From Prorocentrum cordatum (taxonomy: Eukaryota; Sar; Dinophyceae; Prorocentrales; Prorocentraceae), in NCBI GenBank assembly GCA_963575745.1, contig CAUYUJ010005014.1:112001-176000 (forward strand): DNA of 64,000 nt, given 5' to 3'. The position numbers and the translations under genes are program-made. How positions within the stretch are numbered: the first letter of the stretch is position 1; each line of letters starts with the position of its first letter. This document shows positions 42,236 through 52,115 of the stretch, one piece after another. The notes below the pieces were generated by a model that saw only the letters and a program-made list of their open reading frames with translations, was not told where the DNA came from and ran no database searches.

Positions 42236-45200
42236 TACCAGCACCCGCCGTGCGGACACTCCGCCGGTACCGGGTCTGCTGGGATCCTCGACGCTTAAGG
42301 TGGGATTATCGACGCTTCTGTTGCTCAGGAGAGGGCCTTGCGGTGCTGGCAGGTCCGGCAAGAGCTCCAGAAGCTGAGCGAGAGACCTAGGAGTCTGCTC
42401 AGACGCTGCACCAGTGCTGCCCGCAGCGCTGGGTCCAGGGGGATTGCTTGCTCCGACCTTGGTGAATCGGTCCTGGGCCTTGGCGCCCACGCCTGGCCAT
42501 GGGAGAGAATCAGAAATGCCCGCAGGCGCATCGAAACCAATCTGACTGCTGAGCGAGGGAAGGGCTGGAGGATTTCCCGGATACAGAGGTCTGAAGTCTC
42601 GATCCAGGATGTGATCCAGGGTGGCCGGGCCTATGTTCCATATCGGGACCAGGCAACGTCGGCAGCACCATGTAGCGTTCCATTGGCGCCCCCACCAGGC
42701 CAGGGCCCGCTTGTCGATGGGGGGCAGCCCAGCTTGCTCGGGAACGCCAATGCCTTCCGCAGGCTTCCATATGAAGCATCCCAGGGGCGGGGGGCCAGGG
42801 TCCCAGACGAGGAGCGGGGCCCCCTGGGGGCATGTGTCGCACCGCGCGGAGTAGGTCTGCGTCTGCGCAGCTTTGAAGCCGAAACGCTCGTCCCGGATCC
42901 GCAGGATGGGAATGGTGGTGTTGGCTCGCTCGGGGATCTTCATGCCCGTCGGTTCCATGAGGAGGTCCGCTAGTGTCCTCGTGTCCGCCAGGGGGCTGCA
43001 TCCAAAGCCAAGTGGAAGGAGTCCCAGGGAAGGGAGGGCGCTCGCCTTGTCGTTGTTGACGCCCGCCCTCTGCTGCTCATACTCCTTGACTCTGTCGGAG
43101 AATTTCGCTCCTGCCGGCGCTGAGAGGCCCTGCTCCTCCAGGTGGCTTATCCAGCAGGTGTCGCAATGCCACCCCATGATGGCGCCGTTGCTGTGAGCCT
43201 GAGGCCTGTTCTGAGCGACCATCTGGCGCGTGGTGTCGGAGATCCAGGTGCCGTCAGCGGAGCTCAGGTTGTCCTTTCCGCACTTGTCGCACATGAATCT
43301 GCCGTTATTCTGTTCGAGTGCGAGCCTCTCGTCGGGGATGTATGGAGGGTCCAGCCTGGTGCCTGGGGCGGGGGTCGACGGCGGGGGGGCATTGAGGTCG
43401 GTGTTGGACAAGGCAAGTCCGCCGCCGATGTAGGAGAGACCCGCAAGTCGATCGTCAGGTCCCAGGGAGGCGTGGGTCACCGCCAGCGCGACGTGTAGCG
43501 CACACACTGAGCAGCCGCGTGTATCCAGGGAGCGCAGAGTTGCGGCTGGGACGATTTGTTCGAGGACGAGCATGGGTGCTTTGAACTGAAAGTCCTGTCT
43601 GTCCATCTCACTCCAGGTCTGCGGGCAGCCGGCTTCCTGGGCAATCGGGCGGTGATGCGCCAACGCCACCAGCTTGGAGATGTGGGGAAGGACCGCCTCG
43701 ATGCGGCCGTGTAGGTCGGCAAGGTCGTCCAGCGTGAGGCTCCAGGTTCGGGCAAACTGCCGCCGGAAATCCTGGTGAACCTCCTGCCAGGGGACACAGA
43801 ACCCCAGGATGGCTTCGATGACGTCCCCAGCCTGCTCTGCATGAGAGAAGGGCCACAGAAACACTCGCGGCTCGCGGAGCATGAGCATCATGACGACCAG
43901 AAGCGACCGGGCCTTGCAGGATTCCATGGGGAGGCCGTCGGTGTCTATGATTCCCTCGCGGAACTCGTCCATCATGGAGCCGCACCCTCGGAGGATCTCT
44001 CCCAACCCGGGCATTCCAGGGTGCTTCCTGTGCCTGCAGCAGACCTTGGTGGCGGCGCTCCACGCCTTGGGGACCTGACGGAAGAGCCATTTGGGGGTGC
44101 ACTGGCGACGCTTCCAGAGCGTCACGCGCCTGCCACTGGCGTGAGGCAGCGGATGGAGGGAGTCGTCGGGGACTGCGTAGCTCGCGTTCTCCCAGGGGGT
44201 GCCTGGGCCGAGCGTCCACACCAGTGCCGCCCACAGCATGTTGTAGACTAGATTGGTTGCGTCTAGCCCCAGAGACATGTCAAACAGGAAACCAAGGTGC
44301 GACCAAGCCTTGCGGTCGAGCATGCCCGGCTGTCTCGGCGTCGTGGCCAGTGAGAACTCGTGGGGGCGCAGCCCAGACATCAGGTATATGAGCACGTGAA
44401 AGGCAGGGGTCGAGAGGATATCGTGGAGCCCTCCCGAGATTAGTTTGCCCAAGGCGTCCCAGTCGAAGTGATCGTCCAGGGGTGTGTTGTAGCGCTCAGC
44501 GAAACCGGTGGCCTGGGCGTCACGCGCTTTCTTCTTGGCAGCGTCCAGCTCGTTCTGCCCGCTCTTCCCCTTTGCGTCGCAGCTCTGGGCGACGGGCGAG
44601 GGTATCCATGCGGCAAGGTCCTTGAGTGGGTCGAAGCTCTCGTCGATATCCAGGGAGAGCCTGCGGCCCACGGAGGCGTCGCCACGGAATCGGATCCAGA
44701 GGCGAGTCAATCGCCCGTACTCCGAGAGTACGCGAAGCTGGGACCAGGTGGCGTTGGCGAACATACGCCCGTCTCCCAAGATCAGGATATTCCGCTTGGC
44801 CCTGGTGATCGCCACGTTCAGGCGCTTGGCGTCATCGACGAAACCCCAGTTGTAGTTCCCGTTGCCCCGCGTAGTTAGCACGATTACAATGTCCGCCTCC
44901 CCTCCCTGGCTGGAGTCGATTGTGGTGAGCTTGAGCGCCCCACTCTTCATGTGTTCGCTCGCAATCTGTCGTAGTCCAGTGAAGGAAGTGTTGATAGCCG
45001 TGTGGACAGCATGGTCCTCTCGGAACACTTGTTGCCAACGGTGAGTGTCCACCCAGTGTCCCTGAGGGGTTTGTCCAGGGCCGGGGGTGTCTTGTCCGTC
45101 GCGCCCAGGGCCGTCTCTCCCCTTGCCGGTCTGCCCCTTCCTGCTTCCTTTAGTGTTGCGCAGGACACCGGAGAGGTGGCGGGGACCCTGCGGCCACCCA

Positions 45201-45385
45201 TCCATGAGAATAGCCGTCTGGAGCTGGTATCCGACCACGATTCTGACAGAGGTGCCATTGTCGAGCTCGGGCAGAAGTGCACGCACGATGTCCACAGCCT
45301 GAGCTGCCTCCGGAAGGTTGGCAAAGCCTGGTTGCAGGTCAGGAGTGACCTCCCAGGAGGGTGTGTGAACGAGGAGGAAGCGGTG
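42224..45385 (-). CDS. SF1 helicase C-terminal half plus Cys-rich region
   Basis: It continues in the same frame after a TAG. The first residues HRFLLVHTPSWEV lead into the second RecA-like lobe. Motif V is TIDSSQGGEADIVIVLTT and motif VI is RLNVAITRAKRNILILGD, both characteristic of UPF1-like SF1B helicases. About 700 residues of unknown sequence follow, with two CxxC pairs (MCDKCGK with WHCDTCW; ARCDTC with WCCRRC) that could bind zinc. It ends TGA near 42226. With the preceding ORF it forms one ATP-driven nucleic-acid helicase, and the stop falls between the two lobes. Confidence 0.8.
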   Translation of the reverse strand, partial: HRFLLVHTPSWEVTPDLQPGFANLPEAAQAVDIVRALLPELDNGTSVRIVVGYQLQTAILMDGWPQGPRHLSGVLRNTKGSRKGQTGKGRDGPGRDGQDTPGPGQTPQGHWVDTHRWQQVFREDHAVHTAINTSFTGLRQIASEHMKSGALKLTTIDSSQGGEADIVIVLTTRGNGNYNWGFVDDAKRLNVAITRAKRNILILGDGRMFANATWSQLRVLSEYGRLTRLWIRFRGDASVGRRLSLDIDESFDPLKDLAAWIPSPVAQSCDAKGKSGQNELDAAKKKARDAQATGFAERYNTPLDDHFDWDALGKLISGGLHDILSTPAFHVLIYLMSGLRPHEFSLATTPRQPGMLDRKAWSHLGFLFDMSLGLDATNLVYNMLWAALVWTLGPGTPWENASYAVPDDSLHPLPHASGRRVTLWKRRQCTPKWLFRQVPKAWSAATKVCCRHRKHPGMPGLGEILRGCGSMMDEFREGIIDTDGLPMESCKARSLLVVMMLMLREPRVFLWPFSHAEQAGDVIEAILGFCVPWQEVHQDFRRQFARTWSLTLDDLADLHGRIEAVLPHISKLVALAHHRPIAQEAGCPQTWSEMDRQDFQFKAPMLVLEQIVPAATLRSLDTRGCSVCALHVALAVTHASLGPDDRLAGLSYIGGGLALSNTDLNAPPPSTPAPGTRLDPPYIPDERLALEQNNGRFMCDKCGKDNLSSADGTWISDTTRQMVAQNRPQAHSNGAIMGWHCDTCWISHLEEQGLSAPAGAKFSDRVKEYEQQRAGVNNDKASALPSLGLLPLGFGCSPLADTRTLADLLMEPTGMKIPERANTTIPILRIRDERFGFKAAQTQTYSARCDTCPQGAPLLVWDPGPPPLGCFIWKPAEGIGVPEQAGLPPIDKRALAWWGRQWNATWCCRRCLVPIWNIGPATLDHILDRDFRPLYPGNPPALPSLSSQIGFDAPAGISDSLPWPGVGAKAQDRFTKVGASNPPGPSAAGSTGAASEQTPRSLAQLLELLPDLPAPQGPLLSNRSVDNPTLSVEDPSRPGTGGVSARRVLVTFL

Positions 45386-48154
45386 CTAGTCTGCGCTTGG
45401 CGGGGGATCGAGCTGTTCGAGGGTGGCGCGGAGGTCCCCCTCGTCCGACTCGGTGAGTTCCGCCAGCGCTGTCAGTCGCCCCGGTTCCCACGGCCTAATG
45501 TCTCTCCAGGGGATGCCTCCAACGATTGGCCGTTCGCTGAGCGGATCCAGGATACCAGACTTCATGCTTTTCCCGTAGTAGGCAGCGTTCGGAAAGGCGA
45601 GCAGCTGCGGATGCATCCGATAGCAGATCGAAAGGTGAACCACGGACGATTCCTGGCCACGGAGCGCGTGAAACATCCTGTCGAAAATGCTGACGCAAAG
45701 CCCGAGGTCGTTGGCCAGCTTGGAGAGCACAGTGGGGGGCAGCTGGTTCGGGTCACCCACGAGGACCAAGGTTCCACCACTGTTGATTAAATTAACCATG
45801 GACATGAGTGCGTGGAGCTCAGTCTGTCCAGCCTCGTCGATTACCAGGAGTATATGGGGGCTGTCTTTTTGACCGAGGGCCTCGGACGCCTCGTGTGTAG
45901 ACATGATTACCCTGGCCTCCCGTAGTTGGCTCGCCTTGTAGGGTCTGAAGCCCTGGCTCTTGTCCCCGTCCTGGAACGGGAATTCTCCGCGGGCGCTCCT
46001 GTAGTGTCCTTCGGGCGTCAGGTCGACGAGGGCTTCGTTGACGCGGTCCTTCTTTGCCAGGCGCGCGAACTTTCCAGGGAACCCCGTGTCTGGGCCCAGG
46101 CGATGCTGCCGATGTGCTTCTAACATTGCCAGAGCTGGTTGGTCCACCGCTGTGTTGGATCCTGCTGCCAATGCGACGGCCTGTCCAGGGCGTAGGCATG
46201 AGCCCCACATGTCCAGGCAGGCAACCGAGAAGGTGGTCTTGCCCGTTCCAGGGGGTCCATGCACGAGTACGGCGTGGTGGCTCAAGGTGGCCTGCAGGGC
46301 CCTGGTCGCGTCGCTGTTCGGCCTGTGCTTGTCCAATATGTTGTTGAGGGTGTCTGGGCTGGGAGTAGGACGTACTCTCTGGAAGACAGAGCCTGTCGCC
46401 TCCGAGATCTCTTCGTCAGAGAAAGCCCTCAGGCCCTGGGGGAGAGGCGGCACCTGCTGTAGAAGGCCGTCTCCGACGGCCTGCGTGTGGTCGGCGTCGG
46501 GAACGCTCTGGCCCAGGGTGGCGGCCGCCCTGGCCCTGAGGCTCAGCCCCAGTGAACGGGTGTGCCCCAGGTCGTTGGCCAAAAGTCGCTCGGACCGTGG
46601 GGCGTGCACAAAGGCCAAGAGAAATGTCAACGGGGACAGCTGGTGGGCAAACAAATCCGCTGGGTTCTGGCGGAGGTAGTAGATCTGGTCGAGCGCCCAA
46701 CACTGCCGCCAGAACTGGATGTCGGAAGGGGCTTCGTCCACGCGATACCAGGGAACTTCATCGCTCGGGGGGCGTTTCGCCTTGGTTTCGTCCTCGTGGA
46801 ACTGACCTCCTTTTCCACTATTGTAGACCACGGTGCACCTGTTGGAGGGATACCTGGCGGAAGGGCCGAGACCTAGGGCTTGTGCGTCACTGGGGTGGAT
46901 GGGGCCTCTCAGGGCAGGAGGCCACCAGACTGTGACGTCTGCGATCTTGTCGACTGTAGGGCCCGTGACGGAAATATAGAGCCCCCTGCTCTCTTTGTCG
47001 CGTTCCAGGGGTCTGGATGCAACCTTGTACATTGAGGGCCACTCCATCAGGAGGAGTTCTTTACCGTCGGGTAGGTTCATAGCATTCCGCAGCCGAAAGG
47101 TGTCCAGGTCCTCCAGCTCAGTGTTGGCATCGATTCTGGAGACACGAACTCCGAGAGCACAGTTGCCTCTCCTGGCGAGATCCTCTCGCGTGGAGCCTTT
47201 ACCGTCATCTACCGTCTCGACCGAGGCCTGGCTTTCCACCCGGGCGACTCTCCGTAGCGTTTGCCCTCGGTCCTGTAGAAAGAAAGGCCACTGTGAGGGG
47301 AGACGAACGGCACCGATCAGCTCCCCGAGCGCCGCCTTGGGATGGACCCTGGAATGCGGGGAGTCCAGGGGAGCCGAGTAGAGACTGGCAACTTCTGTGG
47401 CCGCCTGCATGGCCAGCGACTCATCCAGGGCAGCTGGGCTTGTCGGAGAGAGGGTGTCATCCTCTGAGGGCATCGCACTGTCTTCGGCCAACAAAACTCT
47501 TCGCTGCTGACTGGGTGGGCCCCAGGCGGGAGGAGGGCGAGGCGGCGGGGGCGGGGGAGGAGGCAAGGCTGAGGCGCCGGTGGCCTGTCCAGGGACACTA
47601 GGGAGTGGCCCGATGGTCGATTTTGCTCGCATCCGGTTCCCTTCGCCGCCCTCGGCCAGCCTGAGGCCTTCTCTTGTGGCGCCCCGCCTGTCCATCATGT
47701 GTGTCCGCACCCTCTCCGGGTCCACCTTGGTGTCCCCGGGGCAGTTGCACGTTGGCGGATCGTCCCAGAGGGGGTAGGTGGTGGGCACGTGCAGCGCGTC
47801 ATCTGGGATCGAAATGCCAGAGAGCGAGCGTGCCCCGTTACGGGTAACCGAGGGTTTGACTGGTTTCCAGCCGGGCCAAGGCTTCCGTACAATGGACGCC
47901 TGGTGGAACGAATCGTAGGATTCCCCTCCACAGTTGCTCCAGAAATTTCCAGGAGTGACGAACATGTTCGGGTCTGGCCACCCGTCCTGGTACCGTGCTT
48001 CCGACATCTCGTAGTGCCTTTCGCTTAGAATGTGCTCTGTGTCGTCAACGGGCTCCTGGCAGATCTCGCGCCAGTGGCGCCACCCGCCGTGGAAGTAGAC
48101 CCAACGCATCCAGGGGCAGAAGCGGGCCAGAAAGACACGCGTGCCCATGCGCAC
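45386..48154 (-). CDS. UPF1-like SF1 helicase, N-terminal part and first RecA lobe
   Basis: About 600 residues of unrecognised sequence, including a Pro run (ALPPPPPPPPRPP), precede the helicase core. Walker A is VHGPPGTGKTTF near residue 633, Walker B LLVIDEAGQTEL near 771, and motif III GDPNQLPPTV. STHEASEAL and CYRMHPQLL fit the intervening UPF1-type motifs. The protein stops at TAG after LDPPPSAD and resumes in frame. It follows the RNase H ORF with a frame change of one base near 48.16 kb. A helicase in a LINE could unwind RNA structure or RNA-DNA hybrid during reverse transcription; that role is inference. Confidence 0.85.
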   Translation of the reverse strand: MRMGTRVFLARFCPWMRWVYFHGGWRHWREICQEPVDDTEHILSERHYEMSEARYQDGWPDPNMFVTPGNFWSNCGGESYDSFHQASIVRKPWPGWKPVKPSVTRNGARSLSGISIPDDALHVPTTYPLWDDPPTCNCPGDTKVDPERVRTHMMDRRGATREGLRLAEGGEGNRMRAKSTIGPLPSVPGQATGASALPPPPPPPPRPPPAWGPPSQQRRVLLAEDSAMPSEDDTLSPTSPAALDESLAMQAATEVASLYSAPLDSPHSRVHPKAALGELIGAVRLPSQWPFFLQDRGQTLRRVARVESQASVETVDDGKGSTREDLARRGNCALGVRVSRIDANTELEDLDTFRLRNAMNLPDGKELLLMEWPSMYKVASRPLERDKESRGLYISVTGPTVDKIADVTVWWPPALRGPIHPSDAQALGLGPSARYPSNRCTVVYNSGKGGQFHEDETKAKRPPSDEVPWYRVDEAPSDIQFWRQCWALDQIYYLRQNPADLFAHQLSPLTFLLAFVHAPRSERLLANDLGHTRSLGLSLRARAAATLGQSVPDADHTQAVGDGLLQQVPPLPQGLRAFSDEEISEATGSVFQRVRPTPSPDTLNNILDKHRPNSDATRALQATLSHHAVLVHGPPGTGKTTFSVACLDMWGSCLRPGQAVALAAGSNTAVDQPALAMLEAHRQHRLGPDTGFPGKFARLAKKDRVNEALVDLTPEGHYRSARGEFPFQDGDKSQGFRPYKASQLREARVIMSTHEASEALGQKDSPHILLVIDEAGQTELHALMSMVNLINSGGTLVLVGDPNQLPPTVLSKLANDLGLCVSIFDRMFHALRGQESSVVHLSICYRMHPQLLAFPNAAYYGKSMKSGILDPLSERPIVGGIPWRDIRPWEPGRLTALAELTESDEGDLRATLEQLDPPPSAD

Positions 48155-48167
48155 TGGCGGCCCGTCG

Positions 48168-49463
48168 TCACTGTACGGCAGGCAGGAGGGCCATCGACGG
48201 ATGGGGCCTTGGTTGTTTTTTGGGCATGATCCAGGGCGTCAAACGATCCAGGGTGGCAGCTGAAGGCTGCGATATCTGGTTGCGGTTGCTGAAGCTGCGA
48301 CCCGTCAGGACCTGAGTGCGCCGCAGCGGGGGGCGATCAGAGGAGAAGGGGGGGAGGGGGATATTCGAGAGCGTCAACGCACAGCGCAACCTGATCCAAG
48401 TCGCAGAGGTCGACACTCGCAGCAGGGAAGGGGGGGGAGGGGGCTGGGAGCCGTCCCAGACGATCCGGGAGGTGACCGCCAGGACGCCGGCGCGACGAAA
48501 GGCATCGGCCCAGAAAACCCCTAGTGTCGCGAGACGGTCGGCAGCTTTATTGAGGCGACGACGCACGGCCTGCCATGTGAGAGTCCAGCCGGCCTCGCTG
48601 GCTTGTCTGAAGGCGAAATCCATCTGTTGTGCCGGGTGGAGCCGGCGATAGCGGCCAGTGCCGGATCCGTGCCGGATGGCCGCCAGGTTGTCGCCAACCA
48701 CCCTGACTCCTCGAAGTGCGCTGTCAACGTGGGGGAGCAGGGCGAGGCCCGCTCTGCACCCGGAGGCCTCCGCCGTCTGTGCGTTGTCGCAGCCTGGGAG
48801 GGCAACGACGGCGACAGCGACAACGCGCGGGTAGCCACGGTGCGGGTCGTGTCTCCAAAGGATGGCGGCCGCACCGGAGACCTTGTCACCTTCCCCGATC
48901 CGGCGAGCCCCACCATCGAACGTAAGCTCATAGGGCCATTGGGCGGAGTCGGCGGCAAGGAGCGGGGAGTCTCCGACGGTGATTTCTTCGCCCGCACCCA
49001 TATCCCTGCCAGCTCTGAGCACCAGAATGTGCAGTTCGCAGAGTCTGCAATAGGTCTTGGTCCATAAGGCACTGGGGGGCCTGTCCGTCCTGGGACAGGG
49101 GAACCAGCCCACCCCCGGTGGCATCCAGCTCGCCCTGGGGTCGCAAGTTTGGAGAGCGGCGAGGCGGTCCCCGCTCCGCGCGGCCCTGATCGTGACAGGG
49201 AGGCGCCGGATTCCCCCCCCCGGCGCGCGGAGCTTGTCTGCCGAGGTGCGGCCCTGCAGCCCCACGAATGCGCAGCAGGTGTGGCCCTTGGGGGTTGCAA
49301 TGCTGACAGGGGTCGAGCATGGGGGCCCAGACGGCGGTTTCATCCGCAGGTGCAGCCGGGGCCTGCCCCTCCTCCATGTCGTCGTCCTCGTCGTTGTCTT
49401 CCTGGAGGTCGGTATCAGGCACAGTGATTCCCTGGGCGGTGAGTCTGGCAGCTTCGCCGGCAC
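48168..49463 (-). CDS. RNase H domain of the giant element
   Basis: The credible part starts near 49.2 kb. Upstream residues in this frame are out of register. It shows a CRLCELH Cys pair and then the RNase H signature: first Asp in ELTFDGGARR, Glu in NAQTAEASG, second Asp in VRVVGDNLAAIRHG, last Asp in RRRLNKAADRLATLG. All four catalytic acids are present. The enzyme would degrade the RNA template. The change from the RT frame occurs close to a run of nine C (plus strand) near 49.21 kb, so a homopolymer indel, natural or from sequencing, is likely. Confidence 0.85.
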   Translation of the reverse strand: MPAKLPDSPPRESLCLIPTSRKTTTRTTTWRRGRPRLHLRMKPPSGPPCSTPVSIATPKGHTCCAFVGLQGRTSADKLRAPGGGIRRLPVTIRAARSGDRLAALQTCDPRASWMPPGVGWFPCPRTDRPPSALWTKTYCRLCELHILVLRAGRDMGAGEEITVGDSPLLAADSAQWPYELTFDGGARRIGEGDKVSGAAAILWRHDPHRGYPRVVAVAVVALPGCDNAQTAEASGCRAGLALLPHVDSALRGVRVVGDNLAAIRHGSGTGRYRRLHPAQQMDFAFRQASEAGWTLTWQAVRRRLNKAADRLATLGVFWADAFRRAGVLAVTSRIVWDGSQPPPPPSLLRVSTSATWIRLRCALTLSNIPLPPFSSDRPPLRRTQVLTGRSFSNRNQISQPSAATLDRLTPWIMPKKQPRPHPSMALLPAVQ

Positions 49464-51680
49464 CGATGGGCGCGCAGTCCAGGTTCACGCAGTATCTGAA
49501 GGAGGTCTGGTGTAGGAGGCGGCAGACAAGCCTCTGGTGCTGACCCCTGGTGCACATCGCGGTGGGAAGGTCTCTGGGGTGGTCTGGGTCTCTAGCTTGT
49601 TCCCAAGCAAGGGCAGCAGCGGGGCACCAGCACCACACGTGCTCGGTGGTGGCTTCACCCAGGCCGCAGAGAGGGCAGGCTCCATAGAGTCCTTGCCGGA
49701 TAGGAATGCAGATGCTGCCGAGTTGCCTTCTTCGCTCTGCAGCAAGTGGACGCAGGTCCTCGGGTAACGCGTCTTCGCCAAGGAGGGGCCAGAGGGGAGC
49801 CTCTCCAGTCCAGGGCCCGAGGCACGAGTCACACCAGGCCTGGCCGGAATCCCGTTGCCCGGCGGTGAGCCAGACTCTTTTGGCCGCCCTGCCGCAGCCG
49901 CACTGATGGGGGATCCTGTCAGCGACACTCCGTCGACGCGCGGACCCGGGCAATCCGTTAGCCAGGATTCGTAGGACGTGATGCGCCTCGGTGACGGAGG
50001 CACAATGCCACAGGAGAGACCATTCCGCGCCGTCAGTTTGGGCCCACCTTCGCTCGTCGCTGGTTGTGGAGAACCAGCTGCTCACGACGTGCCCGTGGAG
50101 CTGCGTCCAGGCCGCGACGTATACTACGCGCCCAAAGTAGCGAGCCCGGCGTCGGGGGGGCTCTCCCATCGCACGATTGAAGAGGTCTGCGGCCCTGGCG
50201 TCAGTCAGAACTTTGGAGCCCGGCCTGCGTGGATCATCCCTTGGGGTGAATTCCCGAGCCCACTTTACAAGTTTGTTCCACCTTCTCCCTGCCTTGTGCC
50301 GCGCCTGCGGGGGCCCCCACAGGTCATCCAGGGCATGCGCCCTGGCCGCAATCGCACGTGAGGTGGCAACCGGGCACTTGGGGCAGCCAGGGACTCGGAA
50401 GCGAATGCCCAGGCCGGTGAGGATGTTGTCGGGAATCCAGGAGGCGGAGGCGAGTCCGAGGGCGACCCGCAGGTGGGCCCGAAGCGCCCTCTCTTGCACG
50501 GTGTCGGGAAGGGAGTAGTGGGATGGGTAGGGGATGAGCGCGATGAGGTAGGTGTTCCAGGCGAGGGCGGTTTTGGTGGGAGACATGCTGGCAAGGTGCA
50601 GGGCCATGGCCCGGTCTCGTAGTTTGGGGAGAGGTTTGCCCCGGGTGCCGGCGACGAGGGCGTCGAGCTGCCCTCTTGTCATGGCACCCCTGGACGGCAA
50701 GCTTTCTCCTTCGGCGGCCCGAGATACGACGCAGGCGCCGAGGTAGGGCCACTGTGAACGGACAGCGGACGAGCCAAAAGGGGTGTAGTCCATGGTACGT
50801 CTCCACCACTCGTGGTTGCTGGCAGGAACCAGTGCCGTTTTAAAGTTGCAACTGCATGGGCGGCTCCAGGGAGTGCACTGTGCCGCAATTCCGGGGCCGC
50901 CGGTTCGGCTGATCATTTCCACGATGAGCCCCGCCGGCAGGCCAGTAACTTTTGTAGTGGGGCCATTGTCACTGAAGTCGACAGGGGCAGTGTCAAAGTG
51001 CTGCCTGACGTTGATTCCGGATGGGGCTTCAATGCCCCTGCACTTGTGGGCTTCGACGAGGAGCCCTGCCGTTCTTGCGAGCCAGGGTAGGGCGATGCTG
51101 GCGCGTAGTGCTTGGGCGGTGGCGCCCAATAGGGCGGCCAGATCATCCACGTACGTCAGATCGTCTGCCCCGGTGATGTCGGCAAGGGCGCTGATGAGGG
51201 GGTCATAGCCCAGGCACCAGAGGAGTGGGGAGGCCGCGCCTCCCATTCCGATGGACCGTAAGAGTTTCCTTATTCGGCTCTTATACCTACCTTTACAAGT
51301 GCGCACGCTCCTGCTGCCGACGAGGCAATCCACGGAGTGCAGGAGCCAGCTAGGGAATTGCCACCGCCTCGCCAGCTGCCCCATCCATTGCAAGGATATG
51401 CGCTCGAAGGCTTTGTTCTGGTCAGCTGTGCTCGGGGCCGGGCCTAGATGCCTTGCAGCGTCCCGTATATACTGGTCAACGGCGTCTAGGTGCGCGCCAA
51501 GCAGGGCGGCCCACGCGGGTCCGGGTTCGGCGTCGGCGACCGGATCCAGGGCGAGGTGGTTGGTGGCGGAAGTGATGTTGGGACCGCATTGCCCTCCGCG
51601 CTTGGCAGCTTGATTGGGACTAAGCCTGGGTTCGATCACGGGGCCGAGGCAGTCGGCTACGGTTGCTCCGTGTAGTTTCG
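48928..51680 (-). CDS. Reverse transcriptase, palm/thumb and zinc finger
   Basis: It starts KLHGATVADCLGPVIEP, continuing the RT from another frame. Motif A is ADQNKAFERIS, motif B GMGGAASPLLWCLGYDPL and motif C DLTYVDDLAAL, so all three catalytic aspartates are kept. A long thumb and connecting region follows, with GCGRAAKRVW and a ACPLCGLGEATTEH...C zinc-finger motif like those after LINE RTs. An acidic patch (EDNDEDDDMEEGQ) precedes the RNase H. Residues after about 49.2 kb in this frame (NLRPQGELDATGGG onward) are out of register. Confidence 0.88.
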
Positions 51681-52115
51681 TAGGCAGGTGGGGAGCTGCA
51701 AGGGACGCATGTCATTGGGAAGCTCGGCAGCCGGTTTCTTGCCAATCCAGACCAGGAGGTCAACGGAGGGGCCGAGGACCAGGTCCAGGAGCTCTGGGTT
51801 GAGCTCCGCGGCGTACCAGGCCTGCGCAAGAAGTCCAGCAACGAAGCGCGCTCCGGGATGGTAAAGCTCGTACGGCTCTCCATCCACACCGGGGGCGCTG
51901 CCGCTAGGGCCCAGGATGAGGGAAGCGATCCTGCCCCACTGCGGGCTGGGAGAGCGTGGGAAATGCCCGGTGTCCTTTTGCCTGAAATACTCGCCCAGGA
52001 TACGGTCCGCAGCCGGGGGAAGGGGGGGGGGCGGTTTGCCAGATCGGGCTTCGGCTCCGCCATAGAACATCGTCGACTTCCTTCGCGCGTTCCTTCCAAC
52101 TTCCGTCCACGTCAC
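51657..52115 (-). CDS. Reverse transcriptase, N-terminal motifs
   Basis: The reliable part runs from about 52.03 kb: ADRILGEYFRQKDTGHFP, then GSAPGVDGEPYELYH and ELPNDMRPLQLPTCLR, the first RT motifs of LINEs. It joins the next frame near 51.68 kb, where LPTCLR continues as KLHGATVADC. The previous frame joins near a run of ten G (plus strand) at about 52.02-52.03 kb. Both joins look like single-base indels. Confidence 0.8.
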   Translation of the reverse strand: MTWTEVGRNARRKSTMFYGGAEARSGKPPPPLPPAADRILGEYFRQKDTGHFPRSPSPQWGRIASLILGPSGSAPGVDGEPYELYHPGARFVAGLLAQAWYAAELNPELLDLVLGPSVDLLVWIGKKPAAELPNDMRPLQLPTCLRNYTEQP

